Source: Streptomyces sp. NBC_00461
GTDB lineage: Bacteria; Actinomycetota; Actinomycetes; Streptomycetales; Streptomycetaceae
Assembly (NCBI RefSeq): GCF_036013935.1
Contig: NZ_CP107902.1
Coordinates: 2,017,001 to 2,081,000, forward strand
Reading direction: 5' to 3'
Length of the DNA stretch: 64,000 nt
A program made the translations under genes and the position numbers. Below the pieces are notes generated by a model that saw nothing but the letters and a program-made list of their open reading frames with translations, was not told the origin of the DNA and ran no database searches. Positions 29,150 through 37,199 of the stretch are shown here, piece by piece; positions within the stretch are counted from its first letter, which is position 1; every line of letters begins with the position of its first letter.

Positions 29150-29181
29150 GTCCCTCCCCGTTTCCCTGAACTACCGTCCGC

Positions 29182-29706
29182 TCAGGCCGGGTTGAGGAAC
29201 GAGGGTTCCTCCGGCTCGGGCACCTCGTAGTCCCGCTCCCAGCCCTCGCACTCGAGCTTCAGCGACTGGATGGCCACCGCGTTGGCGTTGGCGTCCAGCT
29301 CGCCGAGGACCTGGTACTCGCTGGGCCAGGTCCGGTAGAGCTTGTGCGAGACGGCCACCTGACCGGCCTCGTTGAGGACCTGGATCACGATGTCCTTGCG
29401 GAAGTCCGCGAGGGACACCTCGGAGCCGAGGCCCGCCCCGACCTGCCAGACCTTGTTGGCCCAGCGGTCGAACTCGGGGTCGTGGGTCACCCCGCGTTCG
29501 AGGGTGATGCCCTCGAACTCGGAGCGGCCCGGCGACTTGCGCGGGGAGGAGGGGTCGCCGCCGTGACGGTGCTTGACGACCTCCGTGGTCCGCTTCAGCG
29601 GACTGATCTTGCTGATGCCGGCGACCGTCCGACCGTCCCACAGCACAAGGAACTTGAAGTTCTTGTAGGGGTCGAAGCGATGCGCGTTGACCGTGAACTC
29701 AGCCAT
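29182..29706 (-). CDS. CIS inner tube protein (Afp1/Hcp-like, phage tail tube)
   Basis: A 174-residue tube protein. Family segments include NFKFLVLWDGRTVAGISKISPLKRTTEVVKHRHGGD, GRSEFEGITLERGVTHD and WPSEYQVLGELDANANAVAIQSLKLECEGWER; the last is the signature of phage tail tube proteins in CIS. Stacked hexameric rings form the tube that is propelled on contraction. It is the only major tube gene in the operon. The gene follows the sheath after 33 bases. Confidence 0.9.
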   Translation of the reverse strand: MAEFTVNAHRFDPYKNFKFLVLWDGRTVAGISKISPLKRTTEVVKHRHGGDPSSPRKSPGRSEFEGITLERGVTHDPEFDRWANKVWQVGAGLGSEVSLADFRKDIVIQVLNEAGQVAVSHKLYRTWPSEYQVLGELDANANAVAIQSLKLECEGWERDYEVPEPEEPSFLNPA

Positions 29707-29739
29707 CGATTTCCTTCAGCTCTCCCAGATTCCGAGCCA

Positions 29740-31605
29740 CTAGAGCGCGAACTGACCGGACGTCTGCTGGATCTTGACGACCACGAACTCGGCCGGACGG
29801 ACCGGCGCGATGCCGACGAGCACGTTGACGATGCCGTTCGCCACGTCCTCGTCCGTCGTGGTCTCGCTGTCGCACTTGACGAAGTACGCCTCACGCGGGG
29901 TGCTGCCCTTGAAGGCGCCCTGGCGGAAGAGCGTGTGCAGGTACGAGGAGGCGCCGAGGCGGATCTGCTGCCACAGGCTCTCGTCGTTGGGCTCGAACAC
30001 GACCCACTGCAGGCCGCGTTGGAGGCTCTCCTCCACATGAAGCGCGAGCCGCCGCACGGGCACGTACTTCCATGCGCTGTCGAGGGCGTCGGAGCCCTCC
30101 AGCGTGCGCGCTCCCCACACCAGCGGGCCGGTGAGCGGGAACGTGCGCAGGCAGTTGACGCCGAGCGGGTTGAGCAACCCGGTCTCACGGTCCGTCAGGT
30201 CGACGGTGAGCGAGTGCACTCCGACGAGCTGCGCCTCCGTGCCGGCCGGTGCCTTCCAGACACCGCGCTCGGAGTCGGTGCGCGCGATGACGCCGGCGAC
30301 CGCGCCGGACGGCGGGAAGGCGCGCAGCCGACCGGTGAGCGGGTCGGTGAGCTGGATGTGCGGGAAGTACAGGCCGGCGTGGTTGCCGCGCACCGGGTCG
30401 AAGGCCGACAGGCCGGCCCGCGCGGAGTCCACGCTCACCCAGGTGCTGGGCGCGTCGACGAGCAGGAAGATCCGCCGCTCCTCGCACAGCCGCTGAGCGG
30501 CGGACACGACGGTGAGCGCGTCCTCGGTCTTCTCGTACGAGGCCAGTTCCGGCAGCGACAGCAGGTTGACGTCGGCCACCCCGCGCAGCGCCTGGACGCC
30601 CGTCTTGGCGGCCTCGGAGCCGATGAGGTCGCGCGGGCCGGGGGCCTCGCCGTCCTCGCCGCCCTCCAGCGGGAACACCGGCGGGTTGACCGAGGCCTCC
30701 AGGCCCAGGTCGTTGGCGCACTCGCCGAGGAAGCGGACGACGTCGCCGGGGTCGGTGGAACCGGCGACCACCTGAACACGGCGGCCGAAGGCGGTGACCT
30801 CGACGCCGGCGAAGGCGTGCTTGCCGGGCGCGTCGGGCAGTGCCCGCAGCTTGCGTTCCAGGAGCAGCGCCAACTCGGCCACGGTGGACGGGGCTTCGCC
30901 GTCGCAGTCGGGGTCGTAGAGCTTGAACTCGCGCTCCACGTCACCGATCTTCACCGTCAGGTCGACGGCCAGGTCGGGCAGTTCGTGCCCGAACGGCTTG
31001 GAGACGGTGCCGGACGGGTCGGGGCGCCCCTCGCCGACGGCCTCGACCCGGATCAGCCGGGAGCCGGCGTTGATCACGGTCGGCGCGTACCGTCCGCTGC
31101 CGGCGTCCATGGACAGGCCGGCGAAGCTCTCGCGGGCGTCGCCCTTGGCGTCGTAGACCCGCAGGTTGAAGGTCTCTTCGCAGGTGGGGGTGTCGTAGTC
31201 GACGGCGACGCGCAGACCGTTGCCCCAGACGCCGGGTTCCTTGGCGTGGACCTCCAGGACGCGGCTCTCGCTGTGGCCCTCGGTGGACTCCAGGACGACA
31301 CACGCGGCCTTGCCGCTGCCCGCCTTGGCGACCCGGACGATCACGGCGACGGAGCCGCCGTTGCCGAAGAACTGGTGCACCGCGTACGCGAGCGGGCTCT
31401 GCGCGCTCAGCCCGCCGAAGCGGCGCTCGAAGTCGGCGAAGCCGGTGACGCGCACCGGCTCGTTCAGCGGACCGCGCCGGGTGTGTCCCACGAACGCGGT
31501 CACCGAAGTGGTCACGGCGGAGATGGCGCGGGTGCTGCTGGGAAGCTCTTCGACATAGACGCCCGGATACGTCGGCCTCGCGGCGCTCACGGCATTCGTC
31601 GGCAT
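29740..31605 (-). CDS. CIS contractile sheath protein (phage tail sheath)
   Basis: A 621-residue tail sheath protein, first gene of the operon. The N-terminus (TYPGVYVEELPSSTRAISAVTTSVTAFVGHTRRGP) is diagnostic of sheath proteins, and the C-terminal domain (NCLRTFPLTGPLVWGARTL, KYVPVRRLALHVEESLQRGLQWVVFEPNDESLW) is the conserved contractile core. The ATG at 31605 has an excellent AGGAGGGGG ribosome site. Only one sheath gene is present, whereas Afp has three. The gene is preceded by the regulatory region shared with the divergent ychJ gene. Confidence 0.92.
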   Translation of the reverse strand: MPTNAVSAARPTYPGVYVEELPSSTRAISAVTTSVTAFVGHTRRGPLNEPVRVTGFADFERRFGGLSAQSPLAYAVHQFFGNGGSVAVIVRVAKAGSGKAACVVLESTEGHSESRVLEVHAKEPGVWGNGLRVAVDYDTPTCEETFNLRVYDAKGDARESFAGLSMDAGSGRYAPTVINAGSRLIRVEAVGEGRPDPSGTVSKPFGHELPDLAVDLTVKIGDVEREFKLYDPDCDGEAPSTVAELALLLERKLRALPDAPGKHAFAGVEVTAFGRRVQVVAGSTDPGDVVRFLGECANDLGLEASVNPPVFPLEGGEDGEAPGPRDLIGSEAAKTGVQALRGVADVNLLSLPELASYEKTEDALTVVSAAQRLCEERRIFLLVDAPSTWVSVDSARAGLSAFDPVRGNHAGLYFPHIQLTDPLTGRLRAFPPSGAVAGVIARTDSERGVWKAPAGTEAQLVGVHSLTVDLTDRETGLLNPLGVNCLRTFPLTGPLVWGARTLEGSDALDSAWKYVPVRRLALHVEESLQRGLQWVVFEPNDESLWQQIRLGASSYLHTLFRQGAFKGSTPREAYFVKCDSETTTDEDVANGIVNVLVGIAPVRPAEFVVVKIQQTSGQFAL

Positions 31606-31881
31606 TCCCCCTCCTATCCCTGATCTCAGGCACCGGTGAAAGGCACCAAGAGGCGGCAGAGGGAGAGGTTTCGGCACGGCGACGCGCGGAAGTCTTCCGA
31701 CGCGCCCTGTCGCGCCGGTCCGCACACCCCGTATCAGTTTCCCCCGTCAGTGCCCCGGACGGACGGCCGCCCGGGTCAAGCACGCACGCTTGTGACTCCT
31801 GATGCTCAAGTGCACTGCCCACCCTGTGAGTTGGCCGTTGCGGGAGCAAGTCGCGTTCGCGCCAGTTCGAAGGGAGGTTCG
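31606..31881. promoter_or_regulatory. Divergent promoter region of the CIS operon and the ychJ gene
   Basis: About 276 bases with no credible long gene, between divergent starts. It must contain the promoter for the whole 29.6-kb CIS operon on the minus strand and probably one for ychJ on the plus strand. I cannot assign -35/-10 boxes with confidence. No clear palindromic operator was found by eye. Confidence 0.5.
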
Positions 31882-32031
31882 ATGAAGGGCGTGGTGCATG
31901 ACCCGCACACGATGTGCGCGTGTCGGAGCAGGTGCTTCACGGATCTCACACAGCGAGTGGTGCAGGAGAATGGGGCGCATGTCCCGACGTACCTCGCATC
32001 CTGGGCGGAAGCACGGCTCCGCCCCTGTTGA
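31882..32031 (+). CDS. Possible small Cys/His-containing leader ORF before ychJ
   Basis: A 49-codon frame starting ATG with a perfect GGGAGG ribosome site 4 bases upstream. It encodes a peptide with MCACRSRC near the start and overlaps the first 53 bases of the ychJ gene in another frame. It could be a translated leader that couples or regulates ychJ, but it could also be chance. No family is recognised. Confidence 0.3.
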   Translation: MKGVVHDPHTMCACRSRCFTDLTQRVVQENGAHVPTYLASWAEARLRPC

Positions 32032-32401
32032 CAACCCCTCCTGCCCTTGCGGTCTTGCGGAGACGTACGAAAAGTGCTGTGGCCGATTCCACCGGGGTGA
32101 GGCCGCGGCACCGACCGCCGAGACGCTGATGCGATCGCGCTACAGCGCATTCGTGAAGCGCAACGAGCAGTACCTGCTGAGGACTTGGCATCCGCGTACC
32201 CGGCCGGGGCAGGTCGAGTTCGATCCGGGGATGCGGTGGAGCGGTCTGGAGATCCTCGGCACCGGAGACGGCTCGGCCTTCCACAGCACCGGCACGGTGA
32301 CCTTCCGCGCCACGTACCGGGGCGGCACGCTGCACGAGCGCAGCCGGTTCGAGCGGGTCGACGGCGCCTGGGTGTACGTCGACGGGGAGTTCCTCGACTA
32401 G
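31979..32401 (+). CDS. YchJ-like protein with SEC-C zinc motif
   Basis: A 140-residue YchJ family protein. The N-terminal SEC-C-like metal-binding motif (SCPCGLAETYEKCCGRFH) holds four cysteines and a histidine, followed by the conserved segment LMRSRYSAFVKRNEQYLLRTWHPRTRP and a C-terminal beta domain ending RSRFERVDGAWVYVDGEF. The cellular role is unknown. ATG at 31979 is chosen with GGAG about 10 bases upstream; the ATG at 31970 has the same GGAG too close. It converges on the gntR-like gene with a 14-base gap. Confidence 0.85.
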   Translation: MSRRTSHPGRKHGSAPVDNPSCPCGLAETYEKCCGRFHRGEAAAPTAETLMRSRYSAFVKRNEQYLLRTWHPRTRPGQVEFDPGMRWSGLEILGTGDGSAFHSTGTVTFRATYRGGTLHERSRFERVDGAWVYVDGEFLD

Positions 32402-32415
32402 CTGATACCCCGACG

Positions 32416-33117
32416 CTAGGGAGCGAGGATGTCGAGCTCCTGAAGGGCCCCGACCGTGATCTCCCGGGTCAGCTGCTCGGCGCGCGCCGCGTCGCCCTCC
32501 CGGATCGCCTCGGCGACCTGGACGTGCAGGGTGACGGCGGCCGGGTCGGGGTCCTCGAACATGACCTCGTGGTGGGTACGGCCCGCGAGGACCTCGGCGA
32601 CGACGTCACCGAGCCGCGCGAACATCTCGTTCCCGGACGCGACGAGGACGACCCGGTGGAAGGCCATGTCGTGGACGAGGTACTCCTCCAGCCGGTGGCC
32701 GCGGGAGTTGGCGACCATGCCGAGCGTGCACGCGGTGAGTTCGGCGCACTGCTCGGCGGACGCGTGCCGGGCGGCGAGGCCCGCGGCGACCGGCTCGACG
32801 GCCGAGCGCAGGACGGTCAGTGAGCGCAGCTGGTGGGGGCGGTCCGCGCCGGCCAGGCGCCAGCGGATGACCTGCGGGTCGTAGACGTTCCACTCGGACT
32901 TCGGGCGCACGGTCACGCCGACCCGCCGACGTGACTCGACCAGGTGCATGGATTCGAGCACGCGCACCGCCTCGCGCATCACCGAGCGTGACACGTCGAA
33001 GCGCTGGGCCAGCTCGTCGGTGCGCAGAACGCTGCCCGGCGGGTACTCGCCGGCCGTGATGGCGGGTCCGAGGGAGTCCAGTACGCGGCCGTGCAGCCCC
33101 CGGCCCAGAGTGCTCAT
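32416..33117 (-). CDS. gntR: GntR/FadR-family repressor of the gluconate genes
   Basis: A 233-residue FadR-subfamily regulator with an N-terminal winged helix-turn-helix (PPGSVLRTDELAQRFDVSRSVMREAVRVLESMHLV, about residues 20-60) and a C-terminal helical FCD ligand domain (residues about 90-225). It is transcribed away from the gluconokinase-permease-dehydrogenase genes, which is the usual position of the gluconate repressor in Streptomyces, where 6-phosphogluconate or gluconate acts as inducer. The ligand here is inferred from the neighbours. Confidence 0.85.
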   Translation of the reverse strand: MSTLGRGLHGRVLDSLGPAITAGEYPPGSVLRTDELAQRFDVSRSVMREAVRVLESMHLVESRRRVGVTVRPKSEWNVYDPQVIRWRLAGADRPHQLRSLTVLRSAVEPVAAGLAARHASAEQCAELTACTLGMVANSRGHRLEEYLVHDMAFHRVVLVASGNEMFARLGDVVAEVLAGRTHHEVMFEDPDPAAVTLHVQVAEAIREGDAARAEQLTREITVGALQELDILAP

Positions 33118-33258
33118 GCACTCAGCGTACGGGGAGGTTCACAGAAACAAAAAGTCAGACTTATTTGTCACAGACCCTTGAACTAGTCGTACCTAATCGG
33201 TTTCAGTGTCGTCGACGCCGGATGGCGTCCAGATGTCGAAGAAGACAGTGAGAGCACG
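33118..33258. promoter_or_regulatory. gntR-gntK intergenic promoter/operator region
   Basis: A comparatively AT-rich 141-base region between the divergent regulator and gluconokinase genes. It contains a short perfect palindrome AAGTCAGACTT at 33152-33162, a candidate site for the FadR-type regulator, and a TTGAAC sequence at 33178-33183 that could be a -35 box for the kinase operon. No -10 box could be fixed with confidence. Confidence 0.45.
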
Positions 33259-33786
33259 ATGCAGCAGCTGCGCACCTCCCATGTCGTCGTGGTCATGGGC
33301 GTCGCGGGCACCGGCAAGACCACCATCGGTCCCCTGCTCGCGGCCCGTCTCGGCGTTCCGTACGCCGAGGGCGACGACTTCCACCCGCAGGCCAACATCG
33401 CCAAGATGTCGGCCGGGATCCCGCTCCAGGACGAGGACCGGTGGCCCTGGCTCGACGCCATCGGCGCCTGGGCGCACGGGAGGGCCGGACTGGGCGGCGT
33501 GGTCAGCAGCTCGGCGCTGAAGCGGTCCTACCGCGACCGGCTCAGGGCCGCCGCGCCCGGTGTCGTCTTCGTGCACCTCACGGGCGACCGTGCCCTCATC
33601 GAGAAGCGGATGTCGCACCGGCAGGGCCACTTCATGCCCACGGCGCTGCTCGACTCCCAGTTCGCCACGCTCCAGCCGCTTCAGCCGGACGAGGCAGGCA
33701 TCGCGGTGGACGTCACCGGCAGCCCCGAGGAGATCACCGCACGGGCCGTGAAGGCACTGGACGCGCTCCCCCACCCGGCCGGATAA
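33259..33786 (+). CDS. gntK: Gluconokinase
   Basis: A 175-residue gluconate kinase that phosphorylates D-gluconate to 6-phosphogluconate for the pentose phosphate pathway. The Walker A motif GVAGTGKTT is at residues 14-22, followed by the family segment GDDFHPQANIAKMSAGIPLQDEDRWPWL and HFMPTALLDSQFATLQPL, both diagnostic for gluconokinase. Length is normal. Its neighbours (permease, dehydrogenases, GntR) form a complete gluconate uptake module. Confidence 0.93.
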   Translation: MQQLRTSHVVVVMGVAGTGKTTIGPLLAARLGVPYAEGDDFHPQANIAKMSAGIPLQDEDRWPWLDAIGAWAHGRAGLGGVVSSSALKRSYRDRLRAAAPGVVFVHLTGDRALIEKRMSHRQGHFMPTALLDSQFATLQPLQPDEAGIAVDVTGSPEEITARAVKALDALPHPAG

Positions 33787-33818
33787 CACCTCCCGGCCCG
33801 CTCCCCAAGCTCTTCTCG

Positions 33819-33863
33819 CTCAAGTCCTCCTCCCTCAAGTCCTCCTCCCTCAAGTCCCCAGTC
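33819..33863 (+). repeat. 15-bp tandem repeat between gntK and gntP
   Basis: Three head-to-tail copies of CTCAAGTCCTCCTCC, the first two exact and the third diverged at its 3' end, lie in the 101-base gap between the kinase and permease genes. They would not form a strong hairpin. A role in spacing or expression between the two genes is possible but not shown. Confidence 0.85.
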
Positions 33864-33887
33864 CCCCATACCCGCAAGGACACCACC

Positions 33888-35285
33888 GTGACCAGACTCA
33901 GCGTCGAGACCCTGGCAGCGGACGCACCGGCACCGATCACCTCGGCCGGTCACGCTCAGCTGGGCATCGCCGTTCTGGTGGGCATCGCCGTCATCGTCGT
34001 GCTCATCACCAGGTTCAAACTCCACGCCTTTCTGGCCCTGACCATCGGGTCACTGGTTCTCGGCGCCGTCGCGGGGGCCCCGCTCGACAAGGTGATCCTC
34101 AGCTTCAGCACCGGGCTCGGCACCACGGTCGCCGGCGTGGGCGTGCTGATCGCCCTCGGCGCGATCCTCGGCAAGATGCTCGCCGACTCCGGCGGCGCCG
34201 ACGAGATCGTCGACACGATCCTCGCGAAGGCGGGCGGCCGGGCGATGCCCTGGGCGATGGTGCTGATCGCCTCGGTGATCGGCCTGCCGCTGTTCTTCGA
34301 GGTCGGCATCGTGCTGCTGATCCCGGTCGTGCTGATGGTCGCCAAGCGCGGCAACTACTCCCTGATGCGCATCGGCATCCCGGCCCTCGCGGGACTGTCC
34401 GTGATGCACGGCCTGATCCCGCCGCACCCCGGCCCGCTGGTGGCGATCGACGCGGTGGGCGCCAACCTCGGTGTCACGCTGGCGCTCGGCCTGCTCGTCG
34501 CCATCCCGACGGTGATCATCGCCGGTCCCCTGTTCTCGAAGGTCGCGGCCCGCTGGGTGGACGCCCCGGTCCCCGACCGGATGCTGCCGCCGCGCGCCTC
34601 CGAGGAGCTGGAGAACCGCCCCGGCTTCGGCGCCACCCTGGGCACCATGCTGCTGCCGGTCGTGCTGATGCTGGCCAAGGCACTGGTCGACATCGTCATC
34701 GACGACCCCGCAAACCGCACCCAGCGCGTCTTCGACGTCATCGGCAATCCACTGATCGCCCTCCTCGCGGCCGTGCTCGTCGGCATCTTCACGCTGCTTC
34801 GGCCCGCCGGCTTCGGCAGGGAGCGGCTCACCCCGCTCGTCGAGAAGGGCCTCGCGCCCATCGCCGGCATCCTGCTGATCGTCGGCGCGGGCGGCGGCTT
34901 CAAGCAGACGCTGATCGACTCCGGCGTGGGCCAGATGATCCTGGACATCTCCAAGGACTGGTCGATTCCGGCGCTGCTGCTGGCCTGGCTGATCGCGGTG
35001 GCCATCCGCCTGGCGACCGGCTCGGCGACGGTGGCGACGGTCTCGGCCGCCGGCCTGGTCGCCCCGCTCGCGGCCGACATGTCGACCGCCCACACCGCAC
35101 TGCTCGTCCTGGCCATCGGTTCCGGCTCGCTCTTCTTCAGCCATGTCAACGACGCGGGATTCTGGCTGGTCAAGGAGTACTTCGGCCTCAGCGTCGGCGA
35201 CACCCTGAAGACCTGGTCCGTCATGGAGACGATCATCTCGGTGGTCGCCGGCGGTCTGGTCCTGCTCCTCTCACTGGTCATCTAG
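33888..35285 (+). CDS. gntP: Gluconate:H+ symporter (GntP family)
   Basis: A 465-residue inner-membrane permease with about 12-13 hydrophobic helices and the GntP family motifs ALSVMHGLIPPHPGP-like (AGLSVMHGLIPPHPGPLVAID) and IRLATGSATVATVSAAG. It imports gluconate for the kinase upstream. The GTG at 33888 is preceded by AAGGA at 33876-33880; the longer frame upstream overlaps the kinase and is not real. Confidence 0.92.
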   Translation: MTRLSVETLAADAPAPITSAGHAQLGIAVLVGIAVIVVLITRFKLHAFLALTIGSLVLGAVAGAPLDKVILSFSTGLGTTVAGVGVLIALGAILGKMLADSGGADEIVDTILAKAGGRAMPWAMVLIASVIGLPLFFEVGIVLLIPVVLMVAKRGNYSLMRIGIPALAGLSVMHGLIPPHPGPLVAIDAVGANLGVTLALGLLVAIPTVIIAGPLFSKVAARWVDAPVPDRMLPPRASEELENRPGFGATLGTMLLPVVLMLAKALVDIVIDDPANRTQRVFDVIGNPLIALLAAVLVGIFTLLRPAGFGRERLTPLVEKGLAPIAGILLIVGAGGGFKQTLIDSGVGQMILDISKDWSIPALLLAWLIAVAIRLATGSATVATVSAAGLVAPLAADMSTAHTALLVLAIGSGSLFFSHVNDAGFWLVKEYFGLSVGDTLKTWSVMETIISVVAGGLVLLLSLVI

Positions 35286-35295
35286 GAGTACGAGG

Positions 35296-36054
35296 ATGAG
35301 TCACCCCCTGTTCGACGTCAGCGGCCGCACGGCCCTGGTCACCGGCTCCAGCCGCGGCATCGGTCTCGCCCTCGCCCGGGGCCTCGCGGAGGCCGGCTGC
35401 ACGGTGGTCCTCAACGGCCGCGACGCCGACCGTCTCACCAAGGCGGCCGCGGAACTGCCCGGCGACGTCCACACGGCCGTCTTCGACGTGACCGACGGCC
35501 CGTCGGTCGCCGCGGGGATCGCGGATGTCGAGGAACGGGTCGGCCCCGTCGACATCCTCGTCAACAACGCGGGCGTGCAACTGCGCGCCCCGCTCCTGGA
35601 GTTCACGGACACCGACTGGCACCGCCTCCTGGACACCAACCTCACCAGCGCGTTCCTGGTCGGCCGTGAGGCGGCCCGCCGGATGACGGAACGCGGCCAC
35701 GGCAAGATCGTGAACATCTGCTCGCTGCAGAGCGAGGTGGTCCGCCCCGGCATCGCGCCCTACGCGGCCACCAAGGGCGCCCTGAAGATGCTCACCAAGG
35801 GCATGTGCGCGGACTGGGGCCCGTACGGCGTGCAGGTCAACGGGTTGGGCCCGGGGTACATCGAGACGGAACTGACCAGGCCCCTCGTCGAGGACGAGGA
35901 GTTCAGCGCCTGGGTGCGCCGCCGCACCCCGGCCGGCCGCTGGGGCCGTACCGAGGACCTGGTGGGCGGGGTGCTGTTCCTCGCCTCGCCCGCCGCGGAC
36001 TTCGTCAGCGGACAGGTGCTGTACGTCGACGGCGGAATGACGAGCGTGCTGTGA
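35296..36054 (+). CDS. SDR oxidoreductase, gluconate 5-dehydrogenase-like
   Basis: A 252-residue short-chain dehydrogenase. The cofactor motif TGSSRGIG begins near residue 16, NNAG follows in the middle, and the catalytic YAATK pair is Tyr156/Lys160. By position behind the gluconate permease and by similarity to the family it probably interconverts D-gluconate and 5-keto-D-gluconate. It starts 10 bases after the permease and is followed by an idonate-type dehydrogenase, so the pair could channel idonate/5-ketogluconate into gluconate. Confidence 0.82.
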   Translation: MSHPLFDVSGRTALVTGSSRGIGLALARGLAEAGCTVVLNGRDADRLTKAAAELPGDVHTAVFDVTDGPSVAAGIADVEERVGPVDILVNNAGVQLRAPLLEFTDTDWHRLLDTNLTSAFLVGREAARRMTERGHGKIVNICSLQSEVVRPGIAPYAATKGALKMLTKGMCADWGPYGVQVNGLGPGYIETELTRPLVEDEEFSAWVRRRTPAGRWGRTEDLVGGVLFLASPAADFVSGQVLYVDGGMTSVL

Positions 36055-36068
36055 AAGGGCCTGCTGAC

Positions 36069-37115
36069 ATGACAGGGATGCCGGGCTGTGTGATCCACGG
36101 TCAGGGAGACCTGCGGGTCGACCGGCTGCCGGTCCCGGAGCCCGGCCCCGGGCAGGCGCTGATCGCCGTCCGCTACGGCGGCGTCTGCGGCTCCGACCTG
36201 CACTACTGGCGACACGGCGGGGTCGGCGACTTCCGTCTGAGGGAACCGATGCTGCTCGGGCACGAGGTGGTCGGGACGGTCCTGGCGTACGGCTCCCCGG
36301 ACACGTCGGGCCCGGCCGTCGGTACGGCGGTGGCCGTGCACCCCGCGACTCCGTGCGGCTCGTGCCCGGAATGCGCGGCGGGACGCCGAAACGTCTGCCG
36401 GGACACCCGCTACCTCGGCAGCGCGGCGCGCTTCCCGCACGTACAGGGTGGTTTCGCGGCCCAAGTGGTCGTACCCATCGAGCAGTTGAGGCCGCTTCCG
36501 GTGGGCCTCGGAATGCGGAGGGCGGCGCTCGCCGAGCCGCTGTCCGTCGCCCTGCACGCGGTGCGGCGGGCCGGGGAGGTGAGCGGACGGCATGTGCTGG
36601 TCACCGGTGCCGGTCCCATCGGGTGCCTCGTGGTCGCCGCGGCGAAGGCGGCGGGTGCCGCACGGGTCACGGTCACCGACCTTCTCCCGACGGCTCTGGA
36701 GTACGCGCGTGTCGCGGGCGCCGACACCGTCGTACGGGCCGACGATCCGGCCGACGCCGGGTGGCCGTCCGAGACGGACGAGGTGGATGTGGCTGTCGAG
36801 GCGTCAGGGGTGGCCGCCGGTCTCGACACCTGTCTGCGTCTGGTGCGGCGCGGCGGGGTCGTCGTGCAGCTGGGGATGCTGCCGCCCGGGCCGAGCCCGT
36901 TCGCCGGGAACCTCGTGGTGAGCCGGGAGATCGAGCTGCGGGGAGCGTTCCGCTTCGACACCGAGTTCGATGAGGCGCTGCGGCTGCTCGCCGCCGAGCC
37001 CGCCTTCGACGGGCTGGTCAGCGCGGTGGTGCCGGTGACGGACGCCGAGGCGGCGTTCGCGCTCGCCGCGGACCGGAGCCGGTCCTGCAAGGTCCTGTTG
37101 GACTTCGGTGCCTGA
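36069..37115 (+). CDS. Zinc alcohol dehydrogenase, L-idonate 5-dehydrogenase-like
   Basis: A 348-residue MDR dehydrogenase. Catalytic zinc ligands lie in GGVCGSDLHYW and GHEVVG, and the structural zinc cysteines in CGSCPECAAGRRNVC; the Rossmann segment VTGAGPIGCLVVAAAKAAGA follows. In the gluconate cluster it most likely oxidises L-idonate to 5-ketogluconate, the substrate of the preceding SDR. ATG at 36069 is preceded by GTGAAAGGG; an ATG nine bases later is also possible. Confidence 0.82.
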   Translation: MTGMPGCVIHGQGDLRVDRLPVPEPGPGQALIAVRYGGVCGSDLHYWRHGGVGDFRLREPMLLGHEVVGTVLAYGSPDTSGPAVGTAVAVHPATPCGSCPECAAGRRNVCRDTRYLGSAARFPHVQGGFAAQVVVPIEQLRPLPVGLGMRRAALAEPLSVALHAVRRAGEVSGRHVLVTGAGPIGCLVVAAAKAAGAARVTVTDLLPTALEYARVAGADTVVRADDPADAGWPSETDEVDVAVEASGVAAGLDTCLRLVRRGGVVVQLGMLPPGPSPFAGNLVVSREIELRGAFRFDTEFDEALRLLAAEPAFDGLVSAVVPVTDAEAAFALAADRSRSCKVLLDFGA

Positions 37116-37199
37116 ACCCGCTTCCCCGGCGGCCCGCTCGGCCTCATCATGAGGAGACCCCCGGCCACGGCCTCCGGGGCGAACGTGTCGGGGGGCGTC

